A stretch of 64,000 nucleotides of DNA from Pseudomonas aylmerensis (GTDB lineage: Bacteria; Pseudomonadota; Gammaproteobacteria; Pseudomonadales; Pseudomonadaceae), in NCBI RefSeq assembly GCF_001702265.1, contig NZ_MAUE01000045.1, forward strand, positions 1-64,000, given 5' to 3'. Position 1 is the first letter of the stretch, and every line of letters starts with the position of its first letter. Below are positions 24,679 through 33,945 of this stretch, one piece after another. A program made the position numbers and the translations under genes. Under the pieces are notes generated by a model, which saw only the letters and a list, made by a program, of their open reading frames with translations, searched no databases and had not been told where the DNA came from.

Positions 24679-26223
24679 TTATTTGAGGTTGAGGCGCTTG
24701 GCCAGGCGGCCGAGGTTGGCGCGGTCGAGGCCGAGTTCGCGGGCGGCGCTGGCCCAATTGTGCTGGTGGCGTTCCAGGCAGGCAGTGATCAGTTCACGCT
24801 GATAGTGCTCGGTCGCCTGGCGCAGGTCGCTCGTGAGGGCGGCAGGCACCGGTGCCGATGCTTCGATCACCGGCGCACTGACGTCAGGCAAATCGAGGTC
24901 GTGGGCGCTGAGGCTGAGAATCTTCGGGCGCTCGCGACAGTTACCCAGGGCTTTGAGTGCGCTGCGTCCGATCAAATGTTCCAGCTCGCGCACATTGCCC
25001 GGCCAGTTATAGGCCAGCAGCGCCGCGTGGGCATCGCTGGTCAGGCGCAGGCTGCCCAGGCCCATGCGTGAACGGTTCTGTTCGAGAAAAAAACCGGCCA
25101 ACAACAGTACATCGCGTCCGCGTTCGCGCAGTGCCGACACTTGCAGCGGGTACACACTCAGGCGGTGATAGAAATCGGCGCGGTAGCGGCCGTTGCGCAC
25201 TTCGTCAGCCAGGTCGCGGTTGGTGGCGGCGATCAGGCGCACATCCACCTGATGCTCCTTGTCCGAGCCCAGGCGCTGCAACTGCCCGCTTTGCAGCACG
25301 CGCAGCAGCTTGGCTTGTACCGTCAGCGACAGCTCGCCGACTTCATCGAGGAACAACGTGCCGCCGTTCGCCAGTTCAAACTTGCCGCGCCGCTCGTTCA
25401 GCGCGCCGGTAAAGGCCCCGCGCACGTGCCCGAACAGTTCGCTTTCGACCAGGGTTTCCGGCAGGGCCGCGCAGTTGAGGCTGATCAGCGGTTTGTCTGC
25501 ACGCGATGAAGCGGCGTGGATCGCCTGGGCCACCAATTCCTTGCCCACCCCGGTTTCGCCGGTGATCAGCACGGTCAGGTCGCTGCCGCCGACCAGCTTG
25601 ATTTCTTCGACCAGGCGCTTGTGGGTCTTGCTCTGGCCGATCATCTCCTTGTGCTGCTGGCCGCTGGCCTGGCGATAGATCTCGGCGCGCTGGTGTGCGT
25701 CTTCGGCGCGCAAGGCCAGGCGTTCGATGCGTTCGGCCACGTTGACGGTGGCGGCGGCGAGGCTGGCAAAGGCCTGCAGGGCGTCCAGCTCCACGCGTTC
25801 GAAGCGTTCGGTGTCGAGCGCATCCAGGGTCAGCAGGCCCCACGGCTGGTCGTCGACAAACAGCGGGCAGCCCATGCAGTCATGCACTTGCAGGTGCCCG
25901 TGCAGGCCATCGACCAGGCCGTCATAGGGGTCGGGCAGCTCGCTGTCACTGTCAAACCGCGTCGGACCGGGGCTGCCCAGCAGCACGGCGAAGCGCGGAT
26001 GCTCGCTGACCTTGAAGCGCCGACCGAGGGTGTCGGCGCTCAAGCCGTCGACCGCCAGCGGCACCAGCCAATCGCCATCCAGGCGCAGCAACGCAGCGGC
26101 ATCGCAGGGCAGCAGTGCGCGCATGGCTTGCAACAGGCGGCGGTAACGCTCGCCTTCGGGCAGCTCGCGAGACAGGTCGGCGACCAGGGGGAGCAGGGTA
26201 GTGAGCAGTGATTGCGCAGTCAT
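24679..26223 (-). CDS. norR: NorR-type nitric oxide-sensing sigma-54 activator
   Basis: This 514-residue regulator has an N-terminal GAF domain (about 20-165) that in NorR carries the non-haem iron NO sensor, a central AAA+ domain (about 185-420) with Walker A GETGVGKE, the sigma-54 contact loop GAFTGA and the Walker B segment GGTLFLDEVGELS, and a Fis-type helix-turn-helix (about 470-512, NWASAARELGLDRANLGRL). In P. aeruginosa the equivalent protein is called FhpR and activates the flavohaemoglobin gene. Here it is divergent from hmp and three NorR-type sites lie in the shared intergenic region, one covering its own start codon, which suggests autoregulation. Confidence 0.93.
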   Translation of the reverse strand: MTAQSLLTTLLPLVADLSRELPEGERYRRLLQAMRALLPCDAAALLRLDGDWLVPLAVDGLSADTLGRRFKVSEHPRFAVLLGSPGPTRFDSDSELPDPYDGLVDGLHGHLQVHDCMGCPLFVDDQPWGLLTLDALDTERFERVELDALQAFASLAAATVNVAERIERLALRAEDAHQRAEIYRQASGQQHKEMIGQSKTHKRLVEEIKLVGGSDLTVLITGETGVGKELVAQAIHAASSRADKPLISLNCAALPETLVESELFGHVRGAFTGALNERRGKFELANGGTLFLDEVGELSLTVQAKLLRVLQSGQLQRLGSDKEHQVDVRLIAATNRDLADEVRNGRYRADFYHRLSVYPLQVSALRERGRDVLLLAGFFLEQNRSRMGLGSLRLTSDAHAALLAYNWPGNVRELEHLIGRSALKALGNCRERPKILSLSAHDLDLPDVSAPVIEASAPVPAALTSDLRQATEHYQRELITACLERHQHNWASAARELGLDRANLGRLAKRLNLK

Positions 26224-26274
26224 AATGACTCCTTGTAGTCCTTATGACTATAAGGCGTAGGAGGTCAAACTGAC
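26219..26274. promoter_or_regulatory. Three NorR-type binding sites
   Basis: Three copies of the GT-N7-AC NorR core are present: GTCATAATGAC (26219-26229, a palindrome), GTCCTTATGAC (26238-26248) and GTCAAACTGAC (26264-26274, GTCA-N3-TGAC). Their centres are 19 and 26 bases apart. E. coli norVW has three such enhancers. The first overlaps the norR start codon. Overlapping palindromes at 26236-26255 (TAGTC/GACTA and CCTTAT/ATAAGG) surround the second. Confidence 0.75.
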
Positions 26275-26312
26275 TACATATTCTTTAAAGTATTGAAAAA
26301 TAACGATTAATA

Positions 26313-26331
26313 AGTTGGCATGAATACTGAG
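26313..26331 (+). promoter_or_regulatory. Sigma-54-like promoter of hmp
   Basis: TTGGCATGAATACTGAG has the -24 GG at 26317-26318 and, ten bases later, GA at 26329-26330 in place of the -12 GC. The TGGCA block fits the consensus well, the -12 block imperfectly. The NorR sites end about 40 bases upstream of it, and the hmp start codon is 40 bases downstream. Confidence 0.6.
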
Positions 26332-26370
26332 TAGCAAAGGGTAATCAGTAAAGAAGCCCAGGAGGCTCCC

Positions 26371-27552
26371 ATGCTTAGTGCCCAAGACCGTGCCATCGTC
26401 AAATCCACCGTGCCTCTGCTGGAAAGCGGCGGTGAAGCGCTGATCACCCATTTCTACCGCATGATGCTGTCCGAGTACCCCGAGGTCCGTCCGCTGTTCA
26501 ACCAGGCCCACCAGGCCAGCGGCGACCAGCCTCGGGCGCTGGCCAACGGCGTGTTGATGTACGCGCGGCATATCGACCAGCTGGACCAGCTGGGCGACCT
26601 GGTGGCGAAGATCATCAACAAGCACGTGGCGTTGCAGATCCTGCCGGAACACTACCCGATTGTCGGCGCTTGCTTGCTGCGGGCGATCAGCGAGGTGCTC
26701 GGCAGCGAGATCGCCACCCCCGAGGTGATGAGTGCCTGGGGCGCGGCCTACGGCCAGTTGGCGGACATCCTGATCGGCGCCGAGGCGACGATCTACGAGG
26801 AAAAAGCCCAGGCCCCGGGTGGCTGGCGCGGCGCGCGGCCGTTTACGCTGGTCAAGCGCGTGGAGGAGAGCGCCGAGATCATCTCGTTCTATTTTGCCCC
26901 CGTGGATAACGGCCCGATCCTCAAGGCTGCGCCAGGCCAGTACATCGGCATGAAGCTGGTGCTGGACGGTGAAGAGGTGCGCCGCAACTACTCCTTGTCG
27001 GCCCTGAGCGATGCCGGCCAGTACCGCATCAGCGTCAAGCGCGAGGCCGGTGGCCGGGTCTCCAACTACCTGCACGATCAACTGCAGGTCGGTGCGACTC
27101 TCGACCTGTTCCCGCCGTCGGGCGAGTTCACCCTGGCGGCCGGCGACAAACCGCTGGTGCTGATCAGCGGCGGTGTCGGTATCACGCCGACCTTGCCGAT
27201 GCTCGAAGCCGCCCTGGCCACCCGGCGCCCGGTGCATTTCATCCACTGCGCGCGCAACGGCTCGGTGCATGCGTTCCGCGACTGGGTCGACGGCCTGGCT
27301 GCCCAGCACCCGCAGCTCCAGCGCTTTTACTGCTACGCCGAGGACGACGGCGTCAGCCCGGCGGCGGATAAAGTCGGCCTGCTGAGCCAGGAACAATTGG
27401 CTGCGTGGTTGCCCGAGCAGCGCGATCTCGACGCCTACTTCCTCGGCCCCAAGGGCTTCATGGCGGCCATCAAGCGCCACTTGAAGGCCCTGGGTGTGCC
27501 TGAGAAGCAGGCACGCTATGAGTTCTTCGGGCCGGCGGCGGCGCTGGAATAA
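26371..27552 (+). CDS. hmp: Nitric oxide dioxygenase (flavohaemoglobin) Hmp
   Basis: This 393-residue cytoplasmic enzyme oxidises NO to nitrate with O2 and NAD(P)H. The globin domain (1-140) shows Tyr in HFYRMMLSEYPEV and the proximal His in IINKHVALQILPEHYPIVG. The reductase part has the FAD-binding RNYSLSA (about 206-212) and the NAD-binding ISGGVGITPTLPML. AGGAGG precedes the ATG. It is driven from a sigma-54-like promoter under the divergent NorR-type activator. The P. aeruginosa equivalent is named fhp. Full length, with no missing catalytic residue seen. Confidence 0.96.
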   Translation: MLSAQDRAIVKSTVPLLESGGEALITHFYRMMLSEYPEVRPLFNQAHQASGDQPRALANGVLMYARHIDQLDQLGDLVAKIINKHVALQILPEHYPIVGACLLRAISEVLGSEIATPEVMSAWGAAYGQLADILIGAEATIYEEKAQAPGGWRGARPFTLVKRVEESAEIISFYFAPVDNGPILKAAPGQYIGMKLVLDGEEVRRNYSLSALSDAGQYRISVKREAGGRVSNYLHDQLQVGATLDLFPPSGEFTLAAGDKPLVLISGGVGITPTLPMLEAALATRRPVHFIHCARNGSVHAFRDWVDGLAAQHPQLQRFYCYAEDDGVSPAADKVGLLSQEQLAAWLPEQRDLDAYFLGPKGFMAAIKRHLKALGVPEKQARYEFFGPAAALE

Positions 27553-27564
27553 CGCGGTAAGAAA

Positions 27565-27654
27565 TGTGGGAGCGGGCTTGCTCGCGAAGGCGGTGTATCA
27601 GAAGCTTATCCGGCGGCTGACACACTGCCTTCGCGAGCAAGCCCGCTCCCACAT
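27565..27654. repeat. REPIN-like inverted repeat
   Basis: TGTGGGAGCGGGCTTGCTCG at the left and its exact reverse complement CGAGCAAGCCCGCTCCCACA at the right, with a spacer of about 50 bases. Same arm sequence as the element at 35178-35272. Confidence 0.9.
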
Positions 27655-27763
27655 TCAGTTCTCTATTGCTCCTGATTAATCCCCCGTTAACCCCCCTCTG
27701 TTTAAACCACTCTCTGTGTGTAAACTTGCGGCCATTGGCACAACCAAACAAAGGGAAACGGGG

Positions 27764-28270
27764 ATGAGTGACGAATTGCGTTTAGGCAGGGAGCGGCGCT
27801 TTCTGGTGTTGCTGGGCATCATCTGCCTGGCGCTGATCGGCGGTGCGCTGTACATGCAGGTGGTGCTGGGCGAGGCGCCGTGCCCGCTGTGCATCCTGCA
27901 ACGCTATGCGCTGCTGTTGATCGCGATCTTCGCGTTCATCGGCGCGGCCATGCGCACCAAGGGGGCGATCACGTTGTTTGAAGGCCTGGTGATCCTCAGC
28001 GCCCTCGGCGGCGTGGCGGCTGCGGGCCATCACGTGTACACCCAGTTCTTTCCACAGGTCAGCTGCGGCATCGACGTGCTGCAACCGATCGTCGACGATC
28101 TGCCGCTGGCCAAGGTGTTCCCCCTGGGCTTCCAGGTGGACGGTTTCTGCAGCACCCCGTACCCGCCGATCCTCGGCCTGTCCCTGGCGCAATGGGCGCT
28201 GGTGGCGTTCGTGCTGACCGTGATCCTGGTGCCCCTGGGCATCTATCGGAATCGTCAGCGCCAGGGCTGA
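27764..28270 (+). CDS. dsbB: Disulfide bond formation protein DsbB
   Basis: This 168-residue inner-membrane protein reoxidises DsbA and passes electrons to ubiquinone. Four hydrophobic segments are seen, with the first periplasmic redox pair in APCPLCILQR (about residues 40-49) and the second pair in VSCGIDVLQP ... VDGFC (about 102 and 128). The ATG at 27764 follows AAGGGAAACGGGG; the longer frame upstream is not used. A strong terminator follows. It stands between hmp and the cyo operon. Confidence 0.93.
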   Translation: MSDELRLGRERRFLVLLGIICLALIGGALYMQVVLGEAPCPLCILQRYALLLIAIFAFIGAAMRTKGAITLFEGLVILSALGGVAAAGHHVYTQFFPQVSCGIDVLQPIVDDLPLAKVFPLGFQVDGFCSTPYPPILGLSLAQWALVAFVLTVILVPLGIYRNRQRQG

Positions 28271-28280
28271 ACCGTTACAC

Positions 28281-28320
28281 AAACGCCCCGGTCCTTCTTG
28301 AAGGAAGGCCGGGGCGTTTT
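28281..28320. terminator. Intrinsic terminator after dsbB
   Basis: AAACGCCCCGG (28281-28291) pairs perfectly with CCGGGGCGTTT (28309-28319), 11 bp, and runs into TTTT. It starts 11 bases after the dsbB stop codon. Confidence 0.9.
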
Positions 28321-29060
28321 CGTATGTAGGGATTTGTGAAAGGGCTGTGACGAGGGGCAAGTTTAGGTGCGCGCAGTGTGCGACATGTTGTCACACGGAC
28401 GCTGTCGCAGGACGTTTCTGACCCGCCGATCGGCCGCTTAAATTTGCACCGAGCGGTCAATTTGTGCTGTCAGTTCGTCGTTTGCAGCGGCCTCGCAAGC
28501 TTCGGTTGTTCGAGGCTCGCGGTGATGTCTGAATGCCTTGTTTTATGGGGGCTTGCATCGGTTTGCCTTGCCCTTACGACCTGTAGGGGATGCGACTCAC
28601 TGACGAATAACACGGCAATTTTTGTGGTTTTTGTTGAGAATCGAACGCGATAAGATCGCGAACCGTTGCAATAATGGTGAAGGATTATTGCTGTAATCGA
28701 TAAAAATTATTTCTTTATAAGACATGGTTTATACATCGCTAGCTAACTACAATCGCCCGCACTGAATGTCCGGTGCTGTTCAATATTTGAGCATTGGAGC
28801 GGTCGAGGGGCAGATGGATGGCTCTGTGCGACCCCAGGTTCCGGCAGCCTTTCAACTATCCGCACCAAATGGAATTGGTCTGTAACAAGGCCTTTAACCA
28901 CGAAATCGAATAAGAACTCACCGCAGGTCCGTGAAACGTAGAGTTATGACGTGATGGGCAGGCTCTTATTCAATCGAAGAGAAATGCCAACCCTTGGCAG
29001 GGTGAAGTGTTGGCGATCAAAACCCAACTGCATTGCGCAAGCTGCTTTAGAGGTCGTGAG
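28321..29060. promoter_or_regulatory. Long leader and promoter region of the cyo operon
   Basis: This 740-base stretch holds no gene I believe in; the one open frame (28378-28653) has no ribosome binding site. It is AT-richer than its surroundings from about 28600 to 28780. Candidate operators are CGCGAT-AAG-ATCGCG (28646-28660, perfect), GATTA-N6-TAATC (28683-28698) and the imperfect GTGTG...CACAC (28376-28396). ACTACAATC near 28749 contains a possible -10 element, which would give a leader of about 300 bases before cyoA. No binding protein can be named from sequence alone. Confidence 0.5.
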
Positions 29061-30002
29061 ATGAGTAAAAACAGGTACCCCCGATTACTAGGCTTTTTGC
29101 CGCTGCTTGGCATGATGTTAATGCTGGGAGGCTGCAAGTGGACCTTGATGGACCCAAAAGGACAGATCGGTCTGGATCAACGCAACCTGATCATCACCGC
29201 GACCCTGCTGATGCTGTTGGTCGTGGTGCCTGTGATCATCATGACGTTCGCCTTCGCCTGGAAATACCGCGCGTCGAACACCAGCGCGACCTACGCGCCG
29301 AAGTGGTCGCACTCCACCAAGATTGAAATCGCGGTGTGGCTGGTTCCGATCCTCATCATCATCGCCCTGGGTTACATCACCTATAAGTCGACCCACGAGC
29401 TGGACCCGTACCGTCCGCTGGAGTCCGACGTCAAGCCGATCAACATCGAAGTGGTCGCGCTGGACTGGAAGTGGCTGTTCATCTACCCGGACCTGGGTAT
29501 CGCCACGGTTAACCAGATCCGTTTCCCGGAGAACACCCCGCTTAACTTCCGGATCACCTCCGACGCCGTGATGAACTCGTTCTTCATCCCTGCCCTGGGC
29601 GGTCAGATCTACGCGATGGCAGGCATGCAGACCCGACTGCACCTGATCGCCAACGAAAAAGCTGAAATGGAAGGCATCTCCGCGAACTACAGCGGCGCTG
29701 GCTTCACCGGCATGAAATTCAAAGCGATCTCGACGAGCCAGGAAGATTTCAACGCCTGGGTAGCCGAAGTCAAGGCCGCACCTAAACAGCTTGATCAAGC
29801 TGAATACGATGCCCTGACCAAACCGAGCCAGAACAACCCAGTCGCCCTGTACTCCACGTATGAGCCGAACCTGTTTCAGAAAATCGTCGACAAGTACGAA
29901 GGTATGAAGCCAGGCAAGCCGGTCAAGCACGAGAAGAAAGAAGTGGCCGCGGTTGAAGGTTCTGACACGGGCTCGCATTCAACTGCTGGGGCAGAGGAGT
30001 AA
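29061..30002 (+). CDS. cyoA: Cytochrome bo3 ubiquinol oxidase subunit II
   Basis: This 313-residue protein is the CyoA subunit, a lipoprotein with a periplasmic cupredoxin-like domain that lacks the CuA site. The lipobox is MLGGC with Cys at residue 25, followed by two membrane helices (about 42-66 and 87-107) and the periplasmic domain with VVALDWKWLFIYPDLGIATV and ALGGQIYAMAGMQTRLHLIA. The ATG at 29061 is chosen because the lipoprotein signal begins there. It starts the cyoABCDE operon. Confidence 0.96.
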   Translation: MSKNRYPRLLGFLPLLGMMLMLGGCKWTLMDPKGQIGLDQRNLIITATLLMLLVVVPVIIMTFAFAWKYRASNTSATYAPKWSHSTKIEIAVWLVPILIIIALGYITYKSTHELDPYRPLESDVKPINIEVVALDWKWLFIYPDLGIATVNQIRFPENTPLNFRITSDAVMNSFFIPALGGQIYAMAGMQTRLHLIANEKAEMEGISANYSGAGFTGMKFKAISTSQEDFNAWVAEVKAAPKQLDQAEYDALTKPSQNNPVALYSTYEPNLFQKIVDKYEGMKPGKPVKHEKKEVAAVEGSDTGSHSTAGAEE

Positions 30003-30005
30003 ACG

Positions 30006-32024
30006 ATGTTTGGTAAATTAAGTTGGGATGCGGTCCCGTTCCACGAGCCGATCGTAATGGTGACTATCGCCATGATCGCGCTGGGTGGTCTGGCACTGTT
30101 TGCAGCAATCACTTATTTCAAGAAGTGGACCTACCTGTGGACCGAGTGGCTGACTTCGGTCGACCACAAGAAAATCGGCGTCATGTACGTCATCGTTGCC
30201 ATGGTCATGCTGCTGCGTGGTTTTGCCGACGCCATCATGATGCGTACCCAGTTGGCCATGGCCACCGAGGGTTCGCCTGGCTACCTGCCACCTGAACACT
30301 ATGACCAGATCTTCACCGCCCACGGTGTGATCATGATCATCTTCATGGCGATGCCATTCTTCACCGGCCTGATGAACCTTGCCTTGCCGCTGCAGATTGG
30401 TGCCCGTGACGTTGCCTACCCGTTCCTGAACTCCCTGAGCTTCTGGCTGCTGGTTTCCGGCGTGGTGCTGATCAACGTGTCCCTGGGCGTCGGCGAATTC
30501 GCCAAGACCGGTTGGGTTGCGTATCCGCCATTGTCGGGCATCCAGTACAGCCCTGGCGTGGGTGTGGACTACTACATCTGGGCGCTACAGTTATCAGGGC
30601 TCGGGACGACATTGACGGGGGTCAACTTCCTGGCCACCGTCCTGAAGATGCGCGCTCCTGGCATGAAACTGATGGACATGCCGATCTTCACCTGGACCTG
30701 CACCTGGGCCAACGTCCTGATCGTGGCTTCGTTCCCGATCCTGGCCGCTACCATGGCGCTGCTGTCGCTTGACCGTTACCTGGATTTCCACATTTTCACC
30801 AACGAACTTGGTGGCAATCCAATGATGTACGTGAACCTGTTCTGGGCATGGGGTCACCCTGAGGTGTACATCCTGATCCTGCCAGCGTTCGGTATCTTCT
30901 CTGAAGTGATCTCGACCTTTACCGGCAAGCGCCTGTTCGGTCACCACTCGATGGTCTACGCCTCCGGCGCGATCTCGGTACTGGGCTTCATGGTGTGGCT
31001 GCACCACTTCTTCACCATGGGTTCGGGGGCCAGCGTCAACGCCTTCTTCGGCCTGGCGACGATGCTGATTTCGATCCCGACGGGGGTGAAGCTATTCAAC
31101 TGGCTGTTCACCATCTACCACGGCCGTCTGCGTATCACCAGCCAGGTCCTGTGGACCCTGGGCTTCATGGTGACCTTCGCCATCGGCGGCATGACCGGCG
31201 TACTGCTGGCCATCCCGGGTGCTGACTTCGTGCTGCACAACAGCCTGTTCGTGATCGCTCACTTCCACAACGTGATCATCGGTGGTGCGGTATTCGGCTA
31301 CATCGCTGGTTTCAGCTTCTACTTCCCGAAAGCGTTCGGCTTCAAGCTGCACGAAGGTTGGGGCAAGGCTGCATTCTGGTTCTGGATCTCGGGCTTCTTC
31401 GTCGCGTTCATGCCGCTCTATGCACTGGGCTTCATGGGCATGACCCGTCGTCTGAACGCCACTACCAACCCTGAGTGGGTGCCGTACCTGTACGTCGCCA
31501 TGTTCGGTGCGGTGATGATTGCTGTCGGTATCGCCTGCCAGCTGATCCAGCTGTACGTGAGTATCCGTGACCGTAAGCAGAACGCTTGCGAATCCGGCGA
31601 CCCATGGAATGGCCACACCCTGGAATGGTCGACTTCGTCGCCACCACCGTTCTACAACTTCGCCGTGATCCCTACTGCGAACACCATTGATGCGTTCACC
31701 GAAGCCAAGGAAGACGGTACTGCGTACCAGCAACCGAAGCACTACGAGCCGATCCACATGCCAAACAACACCGCCACTGGCGTGGTGATGGGCGGCCTGC
31801 TGACCGTGTTCGGTTTCGCGATGATCTGGCACATCTGGTGGCTGGCAATCGTGAGCCTGGTAGGCACTATCGGTTACTTCATCATCCACGCTGCCCGTGA
31901 TGATCAAGGCTACATGGTGCCGGTCGAAACGATCGAACGCATCGAAGCCGAGCAGCACGCTCGCCTGGTAGCCGAGAAGAAAATCCCGGCCAACCGTGTA
32001 GAAACTTCGTTGGAACAGGCTTAA
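30006..32024 (+). CDS. cyoB: Cytochrome bo3 ubiquinol oxidase subunit I
   Basis: This 672-residue integral membrane protein holds the low-spin haem b, high-spin haem o and CuB and pumps protons. Haem and copper ligand histidines are seen in FTAHGVIMIIFMAMPFF, WAWGHPEVYILILPAFG (with the His-Tyr crosslink pair), VWLHHFFTMG and VIAHFHNVIIGG. The D-channel and K-channel segments look intact. It follows cyoA by 3 bases. Length is standard for the family. Confidence 0.98.
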   Translation: MFGKLSWDAVPFHEPIVMVTIAMIALGGLALFAAITYFKKWTYLWTEWLTSVDHKKIGVMYVIVAMVMLLRGFADAIMMRTQLAMATEGSPGYLPPEHYDQIFTAHGVIMIIFMAMPFFTGLMNLALPLQIGARDVAYPFLNSLSFWLLVSGVVLINVSLGVGEFAKTGWVAYPPLSGIQYSPGVGVDYYIWALQLSGLGTTLTGVNFLATVLKMRAPGMKLMDMPIFTWTCTWANVLIVASFPILAATMALLSLDRYLDFHIFTNELGGNPMMYVNLFWAWGHPEVYILILPAFGIFSEVISTFTGKRLFGHHSMVYASGAISVLGFMVWLHHFFTMGSGASVNAFFGLATMLISIPTGVKLFNWLFTIYHGRLRITSQVLWTLGFMVTFAIGGMTGVLLAIPGADFVLHNSLFVIAHFHNVIIGGAVFGYIAGFSFYFPKAFGFKLHEGWGKAAFWFWISGFFVAFMPLYALGFMGMTRRLNATTNPEWVPYLYVAMFGAVMIAVGIACQLIQLYVSIRDRKQNACESGDPWNGHTLEWSTSSPPPFYNFAVIPTANTIDAFTEAKEDGTAYQQPKHYEPIHMPNNTATGVVMGGLLTVFGFAMIWHIWWLAIVSLVGTIGYFIIHAARDDQGYMVPVETIERIEAEQHARLVAEKKIPANRVETSLEQA

Positions 32025-32027
32025 ATC

Positions 32028-32654
32028 ATGTCGAACTTAGTGACCAATGCTGGACACGCCCATGTCGATGACCATGGGCACGATGACCATCACCACGACT
32101 CGGGGCCGATGACCGTTTTCGGTTTCTGGCTCTACCTGATGACCGACTGCATCTTGTTTGCGTCGATCTTCGCGGTGTACGCGGTACTGGTAAACAACGT
32201 AGCGGGTGGCCCGTCGGGCCACGACATCTTCGAACTGCCTTACGTGCTCGGCGAAACCGCCTTGCTGTTGTTCAGTTCGATCACCTACGGCTTCGCCATG
32301 TTGGCCTTCTACAAGGGCAACAAGAAGGGCGTACTGAGCTGGTTGGCACTGACCTTCCTGTTCGGCCTGGGCTTCATCGGCATGGAGATCAACGAGTTCC
32401 ACCTGCTGATCTCCGAAGGCTACGGTCCGCACCGTTCCGGTTTCCTGTCGGCGTTCTTCACGCTGGTCGGCACCCACGGTCTGCACGTAACTGCCGGCCT
32501 GCTGTGGATGGCGGTGATGATGTATCAGGTCAATAAGCACGGCCTGACCAACACCAACAAGACTCGCCTGAGCTGCCTGAGCCTGTTCTGGCACTTCCTG
32601 GACGTGGTCTGGATCTGCGTCTTCACCGTTGTTTACCTGATGGGGACTCTGTAA
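32028..32654 (+). CDS. cyoC: Cytochrome bo3 ubiquinol oxidase subunit III
   Basis: This 208-residue protein has five membrane helices and the CyoC features GFWLYLMTDCILFASIFAVY and GTHGLHVTAGLLWM. Its N terminus is His/Asp-rich (AHVDDHGHDDHHHDSG, about residues 9-24), a feature shared with cyoD in this operon. It shares one base with cyoD (TAATG). Confidence 0.96.
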   Translation: MSNLVTNAGHAHVDDHGHDDHHHDSGPMTVFGFWLYLMTDCILFASIFAVYAVLVNNVAGGPSGHDIFELPYVLGETALLLFSSITYGFAMLAFYKGNKKGVLSWLALTFLFGLGFIGMEINEFHLLISEGYGPHRSGFLSAFFTLVGTHGLHVTAGLLWMAVMMYQVNKHGLTNTNKTRLSCLSLFWHFLDVVWICVFTVVYLMGTL

Positions 32655-32995
32655 TGGCTAATGCACACTCCCATGACCATGACAGCCATGATGCGAGCCA
32701 CGGCAGCGTAAAGTCTTACGCTATCGGCTTCATCCTGTCGGTAATCCTGACGCTCATCCCGTTTGGTCTGGTGATGTACCCGACTCTGCCGAAGTCGATC
32801 ACCTTGATGATCGTATTGGCGTTCGCGGTGATTCAGGTTCTGGTTCACCTGGTGTACTTCCTGCACCTGGATCGTTCCAAAGAGCAGCGCGATAACGTGA
32901 TCGCGTTCGTGTTCGCAGGCCTGGTAATCCTGCTGCTGGTTGGTCTGTCGATATGGATCATGTTCAGCATCCATACGTTCATGATGGCGAAGTGA
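32654..32995 (+). CDS. cyoD: Cytochrome bo3 ubiquinol oxidase subunit IV
   Basis: This 113-residue protein has three membrane helices (about 20-40, 48-68 and 82-104) typical of CyoD, which assists assembly of the CuB site. The N terminus is His-rich (MANAHSHDHDSHDASHG). It overlaps the end of cyoC by one base and is followed by cyoE after 11 bases. Confidence 0.95.
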   Translation: MANAHSHDHDSHDASHGSVKSYAIGFILSVILTLIPFGLVMYPTLPKSITLMIVLAFAVIQVLVHLVYFLHLDRSKEQRDNVIAFVFAGLVILLLVGLSIWIMFSIHTFMMAK

Positions 32996-33006
32996 GGTAA
33001 GACCCG

Positions 33007-33894
33007 ATGTCGCTTAAGCACTTTATCCAAATCACCAAACCGGGGATCATTTTCGGTAACGTGCTTTCTGTGGCGGGCGGCTTCTTCCTGGCCTCCAAGG
33101 GACATGTCGATCTGGCCATCTTCCTGGCTGCAATGATCGGTACGTCCCTGGTGGTAGCTTCCGGTTGTGTCTTCAACAACTGCATCGACCGTGACATCGA
33201 TATCAAGATGGAGCGCACCAAGAATCGCGTGCTGGTCCAGGGCCTTATCTCCCTGAAGCTGGCACTGATCTACGCGACCGTCCTGGGTGTTGCCGGTGTG
33301 GCACTGTTGTACAAGGTGGCCAACCCGTTGGCGGCGCTGTTTGCCGTGATCGGCTTTGTCATCTACGTCGGCCTCTACAGCCTGTACCTCAAGCGCAAGT
33401 CGGTTCACGGCACGCTGGTGGGCAGTCTGTCGGGGGCGATGCCGCCGGTGATTGGTTATGTAGCTGTGACCAATAGCTTCGACATGGCCGCGCTGACGCT
33501 ACTGGTGATGTTCAGCCTGTGGCAGATGCCGCATTCCTACGCCATCGCGATCTTTCGCTTCAACGACTACCTGGCTGCGTCGATTCCGGTCCTGCCGGTC
33601 AAGCGTGGCATCCAGGTGGCCAAGAAACACATCCTGCTGTACATCCTGGCCTTCCTCGTGGCGACCTTGATGTTGACCTTCAGTGGCTACGCCGGCATGA
33701 GCTACCTCGCCGTCGCTGCCGCCATGGGCATGTACTGGTTGTACATGGCCTGGACCGGCTACAAGGCGGTGGATGACACCGTCTGGGCGCGCAAGCTGTT
33801 CGTGTTCTCGATCTTCACCATCACCGCGCTCAGCGTGATGATGTCCCTGGATTTCCAAGTGCCGAAAGAGCTGTTGCTGACCTACGCTCACTGA
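33007..33894 (+). CDS. cyoE: Protohaem IX farnesyltransferase (haem O synthase)
   Basis: This 295-residue UbiA-type prenyltransferase makes haem O for the bo3 oxidase. The Asp-rich site NNCIDRDIDIKMERT (about residues 57-71) and the second conserved loop YSLYLKRKSVHGTLVGSLSG are present, with about nine membrane helices. It ends the cyo operon before a strong terminator. Confidence 0.96.
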   Translation: MSLKHFIQITKPGIIFGNVLSVAGGFFLASKGHVDLAIFLAAMIGTSLVVASGCVFNNCIDRDIDIKMERTKNRVLVQGLISLKLALIYATVLGVAGVALLYKVANPLAALFAVIGFVIYVGLYSLYLKRKSVHGTLVGSLSGAMPPVIGYVAVTNSFDMAALTLLVMFSLWQMPHSYAIAIFRFNDYLAASIPVLPVKRGIQVAKKHILLYILAFLVATLMLTFSGYAGMSYLAVAAAMGMYWLYMAWTGYKAVDDTVWARKLFVFSIFTITALSVMMSLDFQVPKELLLTYAH

Positions 33895-33908
33895 GTGTCG
33901 CAGCGTTG

Positions 33909-33945
33909 AAAAAGCCCCGCCTTCGAGAGAAGCGCGGGGCTTTTT
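33909..33945. terminator. Intrinsic terminator of the cyo operon
   Basis: AAAAAGCCCCGC pairs with GCGGGGCTTTTT (33933-33944), the stem starting about 15 bases after the cyoE stop. Its A and T tracts would allow function in both directions. Confidence 0.9.

Noticed and set aside
28378..28653. 91-codon open frame in the cyo leader
   Set aside because: No ribosome binding site, odd Cys-rich composition and no family resemblance; more likely non-coding.
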